Below are positions 51,089 through 59,537 of a stretch of 64,000 bases of DNA, in pieces (position 1 is the stretch's first letter; each line of letters starts with the position of its first letter). The notes beneath the pieces were generated by a model. The model made no database searches, was not told where the DNA came from, and saw nothing but the letters and a program-made list of their open reading frames with translations. The translations under genes were made by a program, and so were the position numbers. Source of the stretch: Promicromonospora iranensis (GTDB lineage Bacteria > Actinomycetota > Actinomycetes > Actinomycetales > Cellulomonadaceae); the NCBI RefSeq assembly GCF_028994805.1, contig NZ_JAJQQP010000005.1:310001-374000 (forward strand), given 5' to 3'.

Positions 51089-52498
51089 CTAGCTCGGGAA
51101 CGGCTGCCCGGGGAACGCCTTGCCGGGGTTGAGCAGCCCGCGCGGGTCCAGCGCGCTTTTGATCGCCCGGTGCATCGCGAGGGCCACGGGGCTGAGCTCC
51201 GCTGCCGCGCCCGGCAGCTTGAGGAGCCCGACGCCGTGCTCGCCGGTGACCGTGCCGCCGAGCGACCGGCACTCGTCGACGATGCGGTCGAACGCCGTCT
51301 TCGCGCGGGACCTCGCCTCGTCGTCGCCCTCCGGCGCGATGATGAGCGGGTGCAGGTTGCCGTCGCCGGCGTGCGCGATGTTGGCGATCACGACGTCGGC
51401 CTCCTGGGCGATGGCCTCGATGCGGCCGAGCATCTCCGGTACGGCGCCGCGCGGGACGCAGACGTCCTCCGTGAGCACGGGGCCGAGCCGTTCGAGCGCG
51501 GGGTACGCGAGCCGGCGGGCGAGGAAGAGCCGGTCCACCTCGTCGGGCGCGAAGGCGCGTTCCACGTGGGTACCGCCCGCCGTCTCGAAGAACGCGGCGA
51601 CCCGCTCCGCCAAGGCCTCTCCGGCTGCGCCGGGCTCGTCGACCTTCGCCAGCAGCAGGGCCGCCGCCCCCTCGGGGAGCGTCCACTCCTGCCAGTCGGC
51701 GACGGCGCGCAGACAGGTGCTGTCGATGAGCTCCAGGGCGGCGGGCACGATGCCGGCGGCCGAGACGGCGGCCACGGCTGTGCCGGCGTCCGCGAGCGAC
51801 GGGAACCAGCCCACTATCGCCCGGTCCTCTCGGCCGCCGAGCGGGCGGAGCTTCAGCGTCACGTCGACGATGATGCCCAGCGTGCCCTCGGAGCCGACCA
51901 TGAGCCCGGTGAGGTCGTAACCCGTGACGCCCTTCGCCGTGGTCCGGCCGAGGCGGGCGACCGAGCCGTCGGCGAGCACCGCGGTCATGCCCAGCACGTA
52001 GTCGCGGGTGACGCCGTACTTGACGCAGCACAGCCCGCCCGCGTTGGTCGCGACGTTGCCGCCGATCGTCGAGATCGCCTGGCTCGCCGGGTCCGGCGGG
52101 TACCAGAGCCCGTCCTCGGCCACCCGACTGCGCAGGTTGTCGTTGAGCACGCCCGCCTCGACCACGGCGTAGCGCTCCGCGGCGTTGACCTCACGGATCC
52201 GGGTCATGCGTTCGAGGGAGAGCACGACGGAGCCCGCCATCGCGTTCGCCCCGCCGGACAAGCCTGTCCCGGCACCCCGCGGCACCACCGGCGCGTCGTG
52301 CGCGGCGGCGATCCGTACGGTTGCGACGACGTCATCGAGGCTCGTCGCCAGCACGACGGCGACGGGCGTCGCGTAGTCCGCCCACTCGGCGTCGTCGTGG
52401 GCATAGGGCTCGAGCGCCGCGTCGTCGGTGAGGACGGTGCCGTCGGGCAGGGCGTTCGTCAGGGCCGCGGTGAGCGCGGAGTGTTCGGTGCGAGGCAT
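51089..52498 (-). CDS. FAD-binding oxidase, glycolate oxidase GlcD/D-lactate dehydrogenase type
   Basis: A 469-residue flavoprotein of the FAD_binding_4 plus FAD-oxidase C-terminal class, which oxidises 2-hydroxy acids such as glycolate or D-lactate. The FAD-binding P-R-G-A-G-T-G-L-S-G-G-A is at about residues 74-85, I-S-T-I-G-G-N-V-A-T-N-A-G-G-L near 142-156, and the carboxy-terminal G-E-H-G-V-G motif near 430. No iron-sulfur subunit gene is adjacent, so it may act as a single-subunit dehydrogenase. The ATG at 52498 is used. It lies next to arfB on the same strand with a 74-base gap. Confidence 0.87.
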   Translation of the reverse strand: MPRTEHSALTAALTNALPDGTVLTDDAALEPYAHDDAEWADYATPVAVVLATSLDDVVATVRIAAAHDAPVVPRGAGTGLSGGANAMAGSVVLSLERMTRIREVNAAERYAVVEAGVLNDNLRSRVAEDGLWYPPDPASQAISTIGGNVATNAGGLCCVKYGVTRDYVLGMTAVLADGSVARLGRTTAKGVTGYDLTGLMVGSEGTLGIIVDVTLKLRPLGGREDRAIVGWFPSLADAGTAVAAVSAAGIVPAALELIDSTCLRAVADWQEWTLPEGAAALLLAKVDEPGAAGEALAERVAAFFETAGGTHVERAFAPDEVDRLFLARRLAYPALERLGPVLTEDVCVPRGAVPEMLGRIEAIAQEADVVIANIAHAGDGNLHPLIIAPEGDDEARSRAKTAFDRIVDECRSLGGTVTGEHGVGLLKLPGAAAELSPVALAMHRAIKSALDPRGLLNPGKAFPGQPFPS

Positions 52499-52572
52499 GG
52501 CGTCCGGATCCTAGCTCTCCTCGTCGCGGGAGCGGGTGATGGTTCGGGAAGCACTCCCGGGCCCGCGGGCCG

Positions 52573-53019
52573 TCAGTCCTCGCGCCGGGGCTTCGACGAG
52601 CGCAGCTGCTTGGTCGCGGAACGCTGCTTCTTGGCGGTCAGCCGCCGCTCCTTCGAACCTCGGGTGGCGCGTGTGGCGCGGCGGGCCCGCGGGGGAGGGG
52701 CCAGCGCCTCGGCCACCAGAGCCGTCAGGCGCCGGGCTGCGGCGTCCCGGTTGCGCCGCTGCTCCCGGTTCTCCGAGGCGACGACGGTGAGGACGCCGCC
52801 GGCGAGGCGGTCCGCGAGCCGGCTCATGACGCGCTGGCGCTGCGCATCGCTCAGGACGGCCGACCGGCCGATGTCCCAGGACAGCTCGACGCGCGAGTCG
52901 GTGGTGTTCACGCCCTGGCCGCCCGGGCCGGAGGCGCGAGAGAAGCGCTCCGTGAGCTCGGCCCGGGGGATGGTCAGCGCGGGGGTGACCGTGAGGCCGG
53001 GGCGGACGGGTGAGGGCAT
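52573..53019 (-). CDS. arfB: Alternative ribosome-rescue factor ArfB (peptidyl-tRNA hydrolase)
   Basis: A 148-residue ArfB/YaeJ-type protein. It rescues stalled ribosomes by hydrolysing peptidyl-tRNA without a stop codon. The catalytic G-G-Q is at residues 33-35 (S-G-P-G-G-Q-G-V-N), and the tail (from about 110) is rich in Arg and Lys, as needed to enter the empty mRNA channel. Length is normal. The ATG at 53019 is chosen because the domain starts there; an in-frame start at 53094 would overlap the symporter's upstream region. Confidence 0.9.
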   Translation of the reverse strand: MPSPVRPGLTVTPALTIPRAELTERFSRASGPGGQGVNTTDSRVELSWDIGRSAVLSDAQRQRVMSRLADRLAGGVLTVVASENREQRRNRDAAARRLTALVAEALAPPPRARRATRATRGSKERRLTAKKQRSATKQLRSSKPRRED

Positions 53020-53157
53020 GCATCCATCGTCTCGTGATCGGCCGGGAGAGTCACGATCGGAACGCGCCCCGAATTCACCTCCACACCAGGTCACCCGCTA
53101 GTGTGCCGCCATTGCTGGTCCGTGCGTGTGTCCGAACGTCCCCTTCCAGGAGTCACT

Positions 53158-54714
53158 ATGAGTTTCGCCGATCGCATCGTCGCTGCGAACGAGCTGATCT
53201 GGTCGATCCCCCTGATCGCCCTCTGTCTGCTCGCCGGTCTGTACTTCTCCCTCCGCACCGGCTTCCTCCAGGTCCGGCACCTCCCCGACATGCTCAGCCA
53301 GCTCAAGAAGGGCAAGGAGTCCGAGGACGGCACCTCCTCCTTCCAGTCGCTGATGATGTCGCTCGCCGGTCGCGTGGGGATGGGCAACATCGGCGGCGTC
53401 GCCACGGCGATCGCCTTCGGCGGCCCTGGTGCGGTGTTCTGGATGTGGACCTCCGCGTTCCTCGGCGCCGCCACCTCGTTCGTCGAGAGCACCCTCGGCC
53501 AGATCTACAAGGAGAAGGACCCGGACACCGGTGAGTACCGCGGTGGCCCGGCCTACTACTTCGAGAAGGCGTACCAGCACAAGGCCCGTGGCCTGTCGCT
53601 GGCCTACGGGATCCTCTTCGCGGTCGTCACCATCCTCGCGATGAGCTTCTTCCTGCCGGGCGTGCAGGCCAACGGCATGGCCTCCGCGATCAACAACGCC
53701 TGGGGTGTCCCCACCTGGGTCACGGCCATCGGCCTGGTGATCCTGCTGGCCTTCATCGTCATCGGCGGGGTCAAGCGCATCGCGCACTTCACGGTGGTCG
53801 TGGTCCCCACGATGGCCCTGCTCTACGTCATCATCGCGCTGGTCGTGTTCTTCCTGAACTTCACCGACATCCCCCGCGTGTTCTCGCTGATCTTCGGCAG
53901 CGCCTTCGGCGCCCAGCCGGTGTTCGGGGCGATCCTCGGTCTTGCCGTCAAGTGGGGGGTGCAGCGCGGCATCTACTCCAACGAGGCCGGCCAGGGCACG
54001 GGGCCGCACGCCGCTGCCGCCGCCGAGGTATCGCACCCGGCCAAGCAGGGCTTCGCGCAGTCCTTCGCGGTGTACGTCGACACGCTCTTCGTCTGCTCCG
54101 CGACCGCGTTCATCATCATCTCGACCGGCATGTTCAACACGTTCTCGGGCGAGACGTGGCCGAGCGACGTGATCCACGAGGGACACGGCGGTCTGAGCAC
54201 CGACGTCGAGCCCGGCCCTGGCTTCGTGCAGCAGGGCCTGGACTCGGTGTTCCCGGGTGCCGGGCCGACGTTCATCGCCATCGCCCTGTCGTTCTTCGTG
54301 TTCACCACGATCGTGGCGTACTACTACATGGCCGAGACGAACCTGAACTACCTCACCCGCAAGATGAAGAACCGTCTCGCGGCGCGGGGCATGCAGCGGG
54401 TGCTGCAGGCACTGGTGCTGGTCTCGGTGGCGTACGGCGCCGTGACGACCGCCGGCTCGGCCTGGGGCCTCGGCGACATCGGTGTCGGCTCGATGGCCTG
54501 GCTGAACATCGTCGGCATCCTGTTCCTCCAGGGCCCCGCCATGAAGGCGCTCAAGGACTACCGCGAGCAGAAGCGGCAGGGCCTGGACCCGCAGTTCGAC
54601 CCCCGGAAGGTCGGCATCGAGGGCGCGACGTTCTGGGAGCTCCGCGCCGACGGGAAGCTCCAGGAGGGCGCAGCCGACGGAGGGACGCCCGAGAAGCAGC
54701 TCGACCGGGGCTGA
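53158..54714 (+). CDS. Alanine/glycine:cation symporter (AGCS family)
   Basis: A 518-residue sodium-coupled amino acid symporter. Around eleven hydrophobic segments are present, with the family's R-V-G-M-G-N-I-G-G-V-A near residue 79 and the signature Y-S-N-E-A-G-Q-G-T-G-P near 274. Alanine or glycine is the expected substrate. The ATG at 53158 follows CAGGAG. A long perfect hairpin at 54724 terminates it. The carboxy tail (about 60 residues) is hydrophilic. Confidence 0.92.
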   Translation: MSFADRIVAANELIWSIPLIALCLLAGLYFSLRTGFLQVRHLPDMLSQLKKGKESEDGTSSFQSLMMSLAGRVGMGNIGGVATAIAFGGPGAVFWMWTSAFLGAATSFVESTLGQIYKEKDPDTGEYRGGPAYYFEKAYQHKARGLSLAYGILFAVVTILAMSFFLPGVQANGMASAINNAWGVPTWVTAIGLVILLAFIVIGGVKRIAHFTVVVVPTMALLYVIIALVVFFLNFTDIPRVFSLIFGSAFGAQPVFGAILGLAVKWGVQRGIYSNEAGQGTGPHAAAAAEVSHPAKQGFAQSFAVYVDTLFVCSATAFIIISTGMFNTFSGETWPSDVIHEGHGGLSTDVEPGPGFVQQGLDSVFPGAGPTFIAIALSFFVFTTIVAYYYMAETNLNYLTRKMKNRLAARGMQRVLQALVLVSVAYGAVTTAGSAWGLGDIGVGSMAWLNIVGILFLQGPAMKALKDYREQKRQGLDPQFDPRKVGIEGATFWELRADGKLQEGAADGGTPEKQLDRG

Positions 54715-54723
54715 CCTGCGGTC

Positions 54724-54766
54724 AAGGCCACGACGCCGACCTGGACGAGGTCGGCGTCGTGGCCTT
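54724..54766 (+). terminator. Hairpin terminator of the symporter gene
   Basis: Two perfect 19-base arms (54724-54742 and 54748-54766, AAGGCCACGACGCCGACCT and its complement) around GGACG, directly after the stop at 54714. There is no T-tract. Confidence 0.85.
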
Positions 54767-54792
54767 CGCCGCGCACGCGTCCGAGGCGGGCC

Positions 54793-56646
54793 TCAGCGGC
54801 CCCTGGCCGTGAGGAACTGGTCCGGCCGCAGCGCGCGGGAGACGATCCTCGTGTCCCCGATCCAGCCGTAAAACCCCTGCCCGTACCGCTCGGCGGACTG
54901 GGTGCCGCCGATGGCGAACGGCTTGCCGAGCGTCGAGATGCCCCGTGACTCCTCGGCGGCGTTGCGCACGATCTTCGAGCCGTCGACATACATCACCGTG
55001 TGCCGGCCGTCGTTGACGAGCGCGACGTGCATCCACCGGCCGACCGGGATCGCGTGGCTCCACGACGTCGGGTCGGCGTCGACCGGTACGGGGTAGACGA
55101 CGAACTGCAGGAACCGCTCGCCCGACAGGTTCAGGCTGCACGTCGGCTCGTCGTCGGACCATCCGCTGTGCTTGCCCGCGTCGCCCGCCCGACCCTCCCA
55201 GCTGAGGATGCCCATCCAGGCGTGGTCACCGTCGAACGGCTCCGGCAGCTTGAGGAACGTCTCGATCGTGTAGCCGGATTCGAACGTCGCGCTGTTGACC
55301 GGCGCGTCCGGACCGGTCCGCAGCACCGCACCGCGATCGGGACCCTTGCCACCGTCGAACCGCAGGCTCGCGCGGGCCGGCTGGGCGTCGTGGTGCTCGG
55401 CCGACCAGGTCAGCGCCGCCGGGGCGCTCGCGTGCAGCAGCTCGGAGGTGAGGTCGTTGCCGTTGCCGGTGAGGTCGCGCGCGACGGTGCCCGGCGCGAC
55501 CGGGGCGCCGTCGGCCACCGTGGTGGCGAGCCCGGTCTCGTCGAACCGCCAGTACGCGACGGTGCCGCGCGGCATCACCGCGGACGGCGGGAGCGGTGCC
55601 GGCAGCACCGGCGGCGCGAACGCGGCGAAGCGCTCGTCGAAGTCGATGTCGACGGTGAACCGGTCGACGTCGCCGCTGAGCTCGACGTGCTCCGCCTCCA
55701 GCGGCGTGCGGTCGTCCTTGCCCAGCAGCCAGGGCGAGAAGGTCTCGACGTCGATCACGCCGCGTGCCAGGTCGAACGAGTAGTACCGGACCATCCCCGC
55801 GCCGCCGTAGTAGCGCTCCTGGTAGTTCGTGATGTGCAGGTGCACCGGGTTGCCGGCGTCGTTGGTCATCGTGGTGCGGCCGGAGGGCCAGTAGTGCCCG
55901 CCGAGCGCGAGGAAGATCTGGTCGTTGCGCCGGATCAGGCGGTCCCAGAGTCGCTGTCCGTTGGTGGACAGGTGCGCCTTGCCGTCGTCCTCGGCCCAGA
56001 CGAGGTCGTGGGTGGTCAGGATGGCGGGGAGCGGGTGCTCGTCGAGCACGTCCTGGGCCCACGCGAGCCCGGCGTCGGACGCCCGCCAGTCCAGCGCGAG
56101 CACCAGCCACTTCCGCCCGCCGCCCTGGATGACGTGGTAGCTGTTGTAGCCGTCGGGGGAGGAGCCGCCGTACGTCTTCATCCGGGAGAACCGCTGCGGT
56201 CCGAAGGTGCGCAGGTACGGCGTGTCACCCCGCTGGTCGTCGCCGCTGACGTCGTGGTTGCCGGCCAGCACGCTGTACGACAGCCGGCCGGCGGCGTCGA
56301 AGGCGCGGCTCGCGGCCCGCATCTCGGTCGCCGTGCCGTGCTCGGTCACGTCGCCGAGGTGGGCCATGAAGACGATGTTGTCCCGCGCCTGCTCCCGCAC
56401 GAGGTGGCGCAGCGTGGCGCGCACCGGCTCGGCGTCGGAGCCGCCGTCGTCCAGGAGGTACTGCGTGTCGGGCAGGACGGCGAACGTGAACCGCGGGTCG
56501 GCGGTGTCCGGCCGGCCGCCGTTCGCCGTGGCGGACACCGGTGCTGCGGACGCGGCCGTCGCACCGGTGGTCGCGGAGGCTGCGGACAGGATGGGGACGG
56601 CCGCTGCTGCCTGGAGCAGGGACCGGCGGGAGAGCTTGTTTTCCAC
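54793..56646 (-). CDS. Tat-exported metallophosphoesterase with LamG-like domain
   Basis: A 617-residue exported protein. A twin-arginine signal (S-R-R-S-L-L) is at residues 6-11, followed by an Ala-rich hydrophobic stretch. A calcineurin-like phosphoesterase domain spans about 50-330. Its metal motifs are P-D-T-Q near 59-62, G-D-V-T-E-H near 97-102, G-N-H-D near 128-131, and T-T-H-D and G-G-H-Y further on. A LamG/concanavalin-like domain covers about 355-610 (Y-W-R-F-D-E-T-G, L-R-F-D-G-G-K, V-D-G-S). It could remove phosphate from extracellular substrates after binding a glycan; no substrate is known. The start is a GTG without a clear binding site. Confidence 0.82.
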   Translation of the reverse strand: MENKLSRRSLLQAAAAVPILSAASATTGATAASAAPVSATANGGRPDTADPRFTFAVLPDTQYLLDDGGSDAEPVRATLRHLVREQARDNIVFMAHLGDVTEHGTATEMRAASRAFDAAGRLSYSVLAGNHDVSGDDQRGDTPYLRTFGPQRFSRMKTYGGSSPDGYNSYHVIQGGGRKWLVLALDWRASDAGLAWAQDVLDEHPLPAILTTHDLVWAEDDGKAHLSTNGQRLWDRLIRRNDQIFLALGGHYWPSGRTTMTNDAGNPVHLHITNYQERYYGGAGMVRYYSFDLARGVIDVETFSPWLLGKDDRTPLEAEHVELSGDVDRFTVDIDFDERFAAFAPPVLPAPLPPSAVMPRGTVAYWRFDETGLATTVADGAPVAPGTVARDLTGNGNDLTSELLHASAPAALTWSAEHHDAQPARASLRFDGGKGPDRGAVLRTGPDAPVNSATFESGYTIETFLKLPEPFDGDHAWMGILSWEGRAGDAGKHSGWSDDEPTCSLNLSGERFLQFVVYPVPVDADPTSWSHAIPVGRWMHVALVNDGRHTVMYVDGSKIVRNAAEESRGISTLGKPFAIGGTQSAERYGQGFYGWIGDTRIVSRALRPDQFLTARGR

Positions 56647-56720
56647 GGGTGCATCGTGGCGGGGCTTGCTGGCGCGGGGATGACGTGGAGTCGAACGGAA
56701 CCTGACGATCGGACCCGAGC

Positions 56721-57530
56721 TCAGGGCGGTGGTGCGCCCGGCACGTAGAACCAGCCGTGGAACGCCGTCCGTGCGCGCTGGGGGAGTACCGAGGCGATCG
56801 CGACCATCGCCTTGGCCTGCAGGCCGGGGACGACCTCGGCCCGGCCGGCGAGGAGCCCGTCGACCGCCTGGCGGGCCACCACCGCGGGCGTGGACTTGGG
56901 GGCTCGCCCGATGTGCGTGTCCTCCATCTCGGCCGCGCGGAAGAACGGCGTCCGGGTCCCTGACGGCAGGACCGTCGTCACCGTGACCCCGGTGCCGGTG
57001 AGCTCGCCGCGCAGGGACCAGCCGAACGAGCGCAGGAACGCCTTCGAGGCCGCGTAGGTGCTGAACCGAGGGGCAGGCATCGTGGCGGCGATCGACGACG
57101 TGAGCAGGATCCGCCCCGAGCGGGCGGCGACCAGGTCGGGCAGGACGAGGTGCGCGAGGTGCACCACGGAACGCACGTTGAGGTCGACGAGCCGCAGCTC
57201 GTCCTCCAGCGGGGTGTGCAGGAACGGCCCGTGGACCCCGACGCCGGCGTTGAGCACGAACATTCGCAGGTGGAGGTCGCGGGCGCGGGCAGCGGCCTCC
57301 ACGACGCCGGCCGGCGAGGCGAGGTCGACCTCCAGGCCCGTCACACGGGCAGCGGTGTGCTGGCCCAGCCGGCGCACGGCCCCGTCCACGTCCCGCTCGG
57401 CGACGACGAGGACGTCGTGGCCCCGCTGTGCGAGCTCACGGGCGATCGCGAAGCCGATGCCGCTGGATCCGCCGGTGACGAGGGCGGCGGGCGGCCTCGC
57501 CGGTGGGTGCTGGCGCACGTGCTCGGTCAT
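56721..57530 (-). CDS. SDR-family oxidoreductase
   Basis: A 269-residue short-chain dehydrogenase: V-T-G-G-S-S-G-I-G near residues 18-26, N-A-G near 94, S-S near 144, Y-A-A-S-K near 157-161. Substrate unknown; the carboxy part is hydrophobic and rich in Ala, suggesting a membrane lipid or ketone substrate. AGGGGCG precedes the ATG at 57530. Its first 95 bases overlap the 3' end of the CtaG gene in another frame, an unusually long overlap. Confidence 0.82.
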   Translation of the reverse strand: MTEHVRQHPPARPPAALVTGGSSGIGFAIARELAQRGHDVLVVAERDVDGAVRRLGQHTAARVTGLEVDLASPAGVVEAAARARDLHLRMFVLNAGVGVHGPFLHTPLEDELRLVDLNVRSVVHLAHLVLPDLVAARSGRILLTSSIAATMPAPRFSTYAASKAFLRSFGWSLRGELTGTGVTVTTVLPSGTRTPFFRAAEMEDTHIGRAPKSTPAVVARQAVDGLLAGRAEVVPGLQAKAMVAIASVLPQRARTAFHGWFYVPGAPPP

Positions 57531-58377
57531 CGGTCGCCCCTTCGGTCCGATCCGCGCCCCGTCTCGAGGTCGTCTCCCCGACCGTAGGCACGATCGACCC
57601 CGCACGCACGCCGCTCCTGCGGCCGGTCACGCGGTACCAGTCGGCGGCCAGCAGCACCATGAGCGTGACGTCGACCATGTCGCCGCCGTAGTACATGAGC
57701 TGGGCGCCTGCTCGCCCGTCCTGCGTGCCGACCCCGGGCGGTGGATGGGCATAGAGCCACTTGGCGAGCACCGAGTGCGTGGCGACGAAGACGACGAGGA
57801 CAGCGGCGCGCACGCGCAGGGACACGGGGTGCAGGCGAGAGTCGGGCCCGACGAGCGACGCGGTGAAGAGACCGCCGGCCAGGAGCACGTGAGCGTGCAC
57901 CGCGAGGCCGAGGAGCGCCGACGCGTGGGCGTGATGGAACAGCTCCGTGGTGTACAGCAGCCAGAGGCCGCCGGCGTTCAGCAGGCTCGCGGTCACCGGG
58001 TGCGACACGACGCGAGCCCACGGGCTGCGCAGGATCCCGGTGACGGTCCGGGCCCGGTCGACGGGCAGCGCGCGCAGGAGCAGCGTGACCGGAGCTGCGA
58101 GCACGAGCAGCAGCGGCGCGAGCATGCCGAGCAGGACGTGCCCGAGCATGTGCGCGGTGAAGCTCGTCCGCGCGGCGGAGGCCACCGGGCCCAGGGCAGC
58201 CGCCGCGCAGGCCAGTCCGAGGTACCACAGCGCCGTCCGGTGCGTGGGCCACGGGCTGCGCCGTCGCGACGCCACGAGCGCGACCGCGTAGCCGGCCGCG
58301 GCAGCGGCCAGGACCAGGACCGTGAGCACGTCCCACGGCGTGGTGCCGAGGTCCTGGCTGTGGTGGTGGTCCGTCAC
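57436..58377 (-). CDS. Cytochrome c oxidase assembly protein CtaG (caa3 type)
   Basis: A 313-residue membrane protein of the caa3_CtaG family, which helps insert copper into cytochrome c oxidase. About seven hydrophobic segments are present, with conserved histidines such as H-M-L-G-H-V-L-L-G-M near 80 and F-H-H-A-H near 140. The carboxy tail of about 60 residues is Arg/Thr/Pro-rich and overlaps the SDR gene, so the tail may not be the original one. It starts at a GTG (58377) five bases after the DUF2243 stop; the two are almost certainly co-transcribed. Confidence 0.82.
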   Translation of the reverse strand: MTDHHHSQDLGTTPWDVLTVLVLAAAAAGYAVALVASRRRSPWPTHRTALWYLGLACAAAALGPVASAARTSFTAHMLGHVLLGMLAPLLLVLAAPVTLLLRALPVDRARTVTGILRSPWARVVSHPVTASLLNAGGLWLLYTTELFHHAHASALLGLAVHAHVLLAGGLFTASLVGPDSRLHPVSLRVRAAVLVVFVATHSVLAKWLYAHPPPGVGTQDGRAGAQLMYYGGDMVDVTLMVLLAADWYRVTGRRSGVRAGSIVPTVGETTSRRGADRTEGATDDRARAPAPTGEAARRPRHRRIQRHRLRDRP

Positions 58378-58382
58378 CGCGC

Positions 58383-58883
58383 TCAGCCGCCGGCGGGCAC
58401 CGGCCGGGCATGGCGCAGCACGAGCACACCGGCGACCAGGATCACGAGGGCCGAGCCGATCCACACCGCGTCGTAGGGCAGCAGGTCCACCCCGTACCGG
58501 ATCTGGTGGATCCCCAGGACCTTGTGGTCGATCACGCCGTCGAAGAGCTGGAAGGCGCCCACGCCCGCGAGTACCGCCCCGGTCCACCGTCGCCACACCA
58601 CCTCGGCCCGACGGCGGACGTCGGCCAGCAGGAACAGCGACCATACGGTGATGAACCAGCCGACCGCGTGGAGCACGCCGTCGGCGGCCAGCGCCACCTC
58701 CGTCGTCGACAGGTCGTAGAAGTGGTGCCACTGCAGACCCAGGTGGAAGACGAGCAGGTCGATCATCGACGCCGCGATGCCGCACCCGAACAGGAACCCG
58801 GACAGCACGGTCCGTCGGTCCGTGTCGTCCGGAGGGCTGGCAGGATCGCCCGGGGAGCGTCCGGTCGGAGCGGCGGCGGGCAT
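58383..58883 (-). CDS. DUF2243 membrane protein
   Basis: A 166-residue protein with four hydrophobic segments. Its histidines (H-L-G-L-Q-W-H-H-F-Y near residue 47; D-H-K-V-L-G-I-H-Q-I near 120) are the hallmarks of DUF2243, a family found next to CtaG. AAGGGGAA precedes the ATG at 58883. The histidine-rich helices and the CtaG neighbour suggest a role in copper handling or heme-copper oxidase assembly, which is inference. Confidence 0.85.
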   Translation of the reverse strand: MPAAAPTGRSPGDPASPPDDTDRRTVLSGFLFGCGIAASMIDLLVFHLGLQWHHFYDLSTTEVALAADGVLHAVGWFITVWSLFLLADVRRRAEVVWRRWTGAVLAGVGAFQLFDGVIDHKVLGIHQIRYGVDLLPYDAVWIGSALVILVAGVLVLRHARPVPAGG

Positions 58884-59002
58884 CGGGTTCCCCTTCCGTG
58901 GGCGGCGTCGTCGGCCTCACCTCGACGGTAGACGAGGACGCGCGATCGAGACACCCGCGCGGACGCCGTCGGCCTGCGGGTTGCCAGTGCCCGCGACCTC
59001 GT

Positions 59003-59008
59003 TAAGGT
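59003..59008 (+). promoter_or_regulatory. -10 hexamer of a leaderless gene
   Basis: TAAGGT six bases before the ATG at 59015. Confidence 0.5.
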
Positions 59009-59014
59009 CAGAGC

Positions 59015-59476
59015 ATGGTGACCGTCACGCGGGCCGCCCGATGCACTCCCGACGCGGTCCTGGGTGTGCTCGCCGACGGCTGGTCGTACTCGAGCTGGGT
59101 GGTCGGCACGGCACGCATCCGGGCCGTCGACCCGGCATGGCCGGAGCCGGGCGCCCGCATCCTCCACTCGGTCGGTATGTGGCCCGCCCTGCTCGACGAC
59201 GAGACGGTCGTGCGTGCCTGGGACCCGCAGCGGTCGATCGAGCTGCAGGCGAGGGGCTGGCCGGCGGGCGAGGCGCGCGTGCTGATCGAGGTGGAGCCGA
59301 CGCCGTCGGGAGCCGGCTGCAGGATCCGCGTCACGGAGGACGCCGACAAGGGCCCCGGCAAGATCCTGCCCAGGCCGGCCCGTAGCGCGGTGATCGCCCC
59401 CCGGAACATCGAGACGCTGCGCCGGCTCTTGCTCATCGCCGAGCGACAAGCACCCGAGCAGGGGCGTCCGGGCTGA
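59015..59476 (+). CDS. SRPBCC-fold (polyketide cyclase/START-like) protein
   Basis: A 153-residue protein resembling the SRPBCC lipid/ligand-binding fold: V-T-V-T-R-A-A-R-C-T-P-D-A-V at the start, D-G-W-S-Y-S-S-W-V-V-G-T-A near 21-33, and R-N-I-E-T-L-R-R near the end. It probably binds a hydrophobic ligand; members next to membrane-lipid genes are common. It lies next to the FAD oxidoreductase of the phenolic-lipid cluster but on the other strand; membership of the cluster is possible, not shown. Leaderless start predicted (TAAGGT). Confidence 0.7.
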   Translation: MVTVTRAARCTPDAVLGVLADGWSYSSWVVGTARIRAVDPAWPEPGARILHSVGMWPALLDDETVVRAWDPQRSIELQARGWPAGEARVLIEVEPTPSGAGCRIRVTEDADKGPGKILPRPARSAVIAPRNIETLRRLLLIAERQAPEQGRPG

Positions 59477-59496
59477 CCCGAGCAGGTCCCGGCGAC

Positions 59497-59526
59497 GGTG
59501 CCGACCGTGGTGGTGCCGACCGTGGT
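59497..59526 (+). repeat. 15-bp tandem duplication after the SRPBCC gene
   Basis: GGTGCCGACCGTGGT occurs twice in tandem in the gap before the convergent oxidoreductase gene. Confidence 0.75.
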
Positions 59527-59537
59527 GCCGTGCGCGC

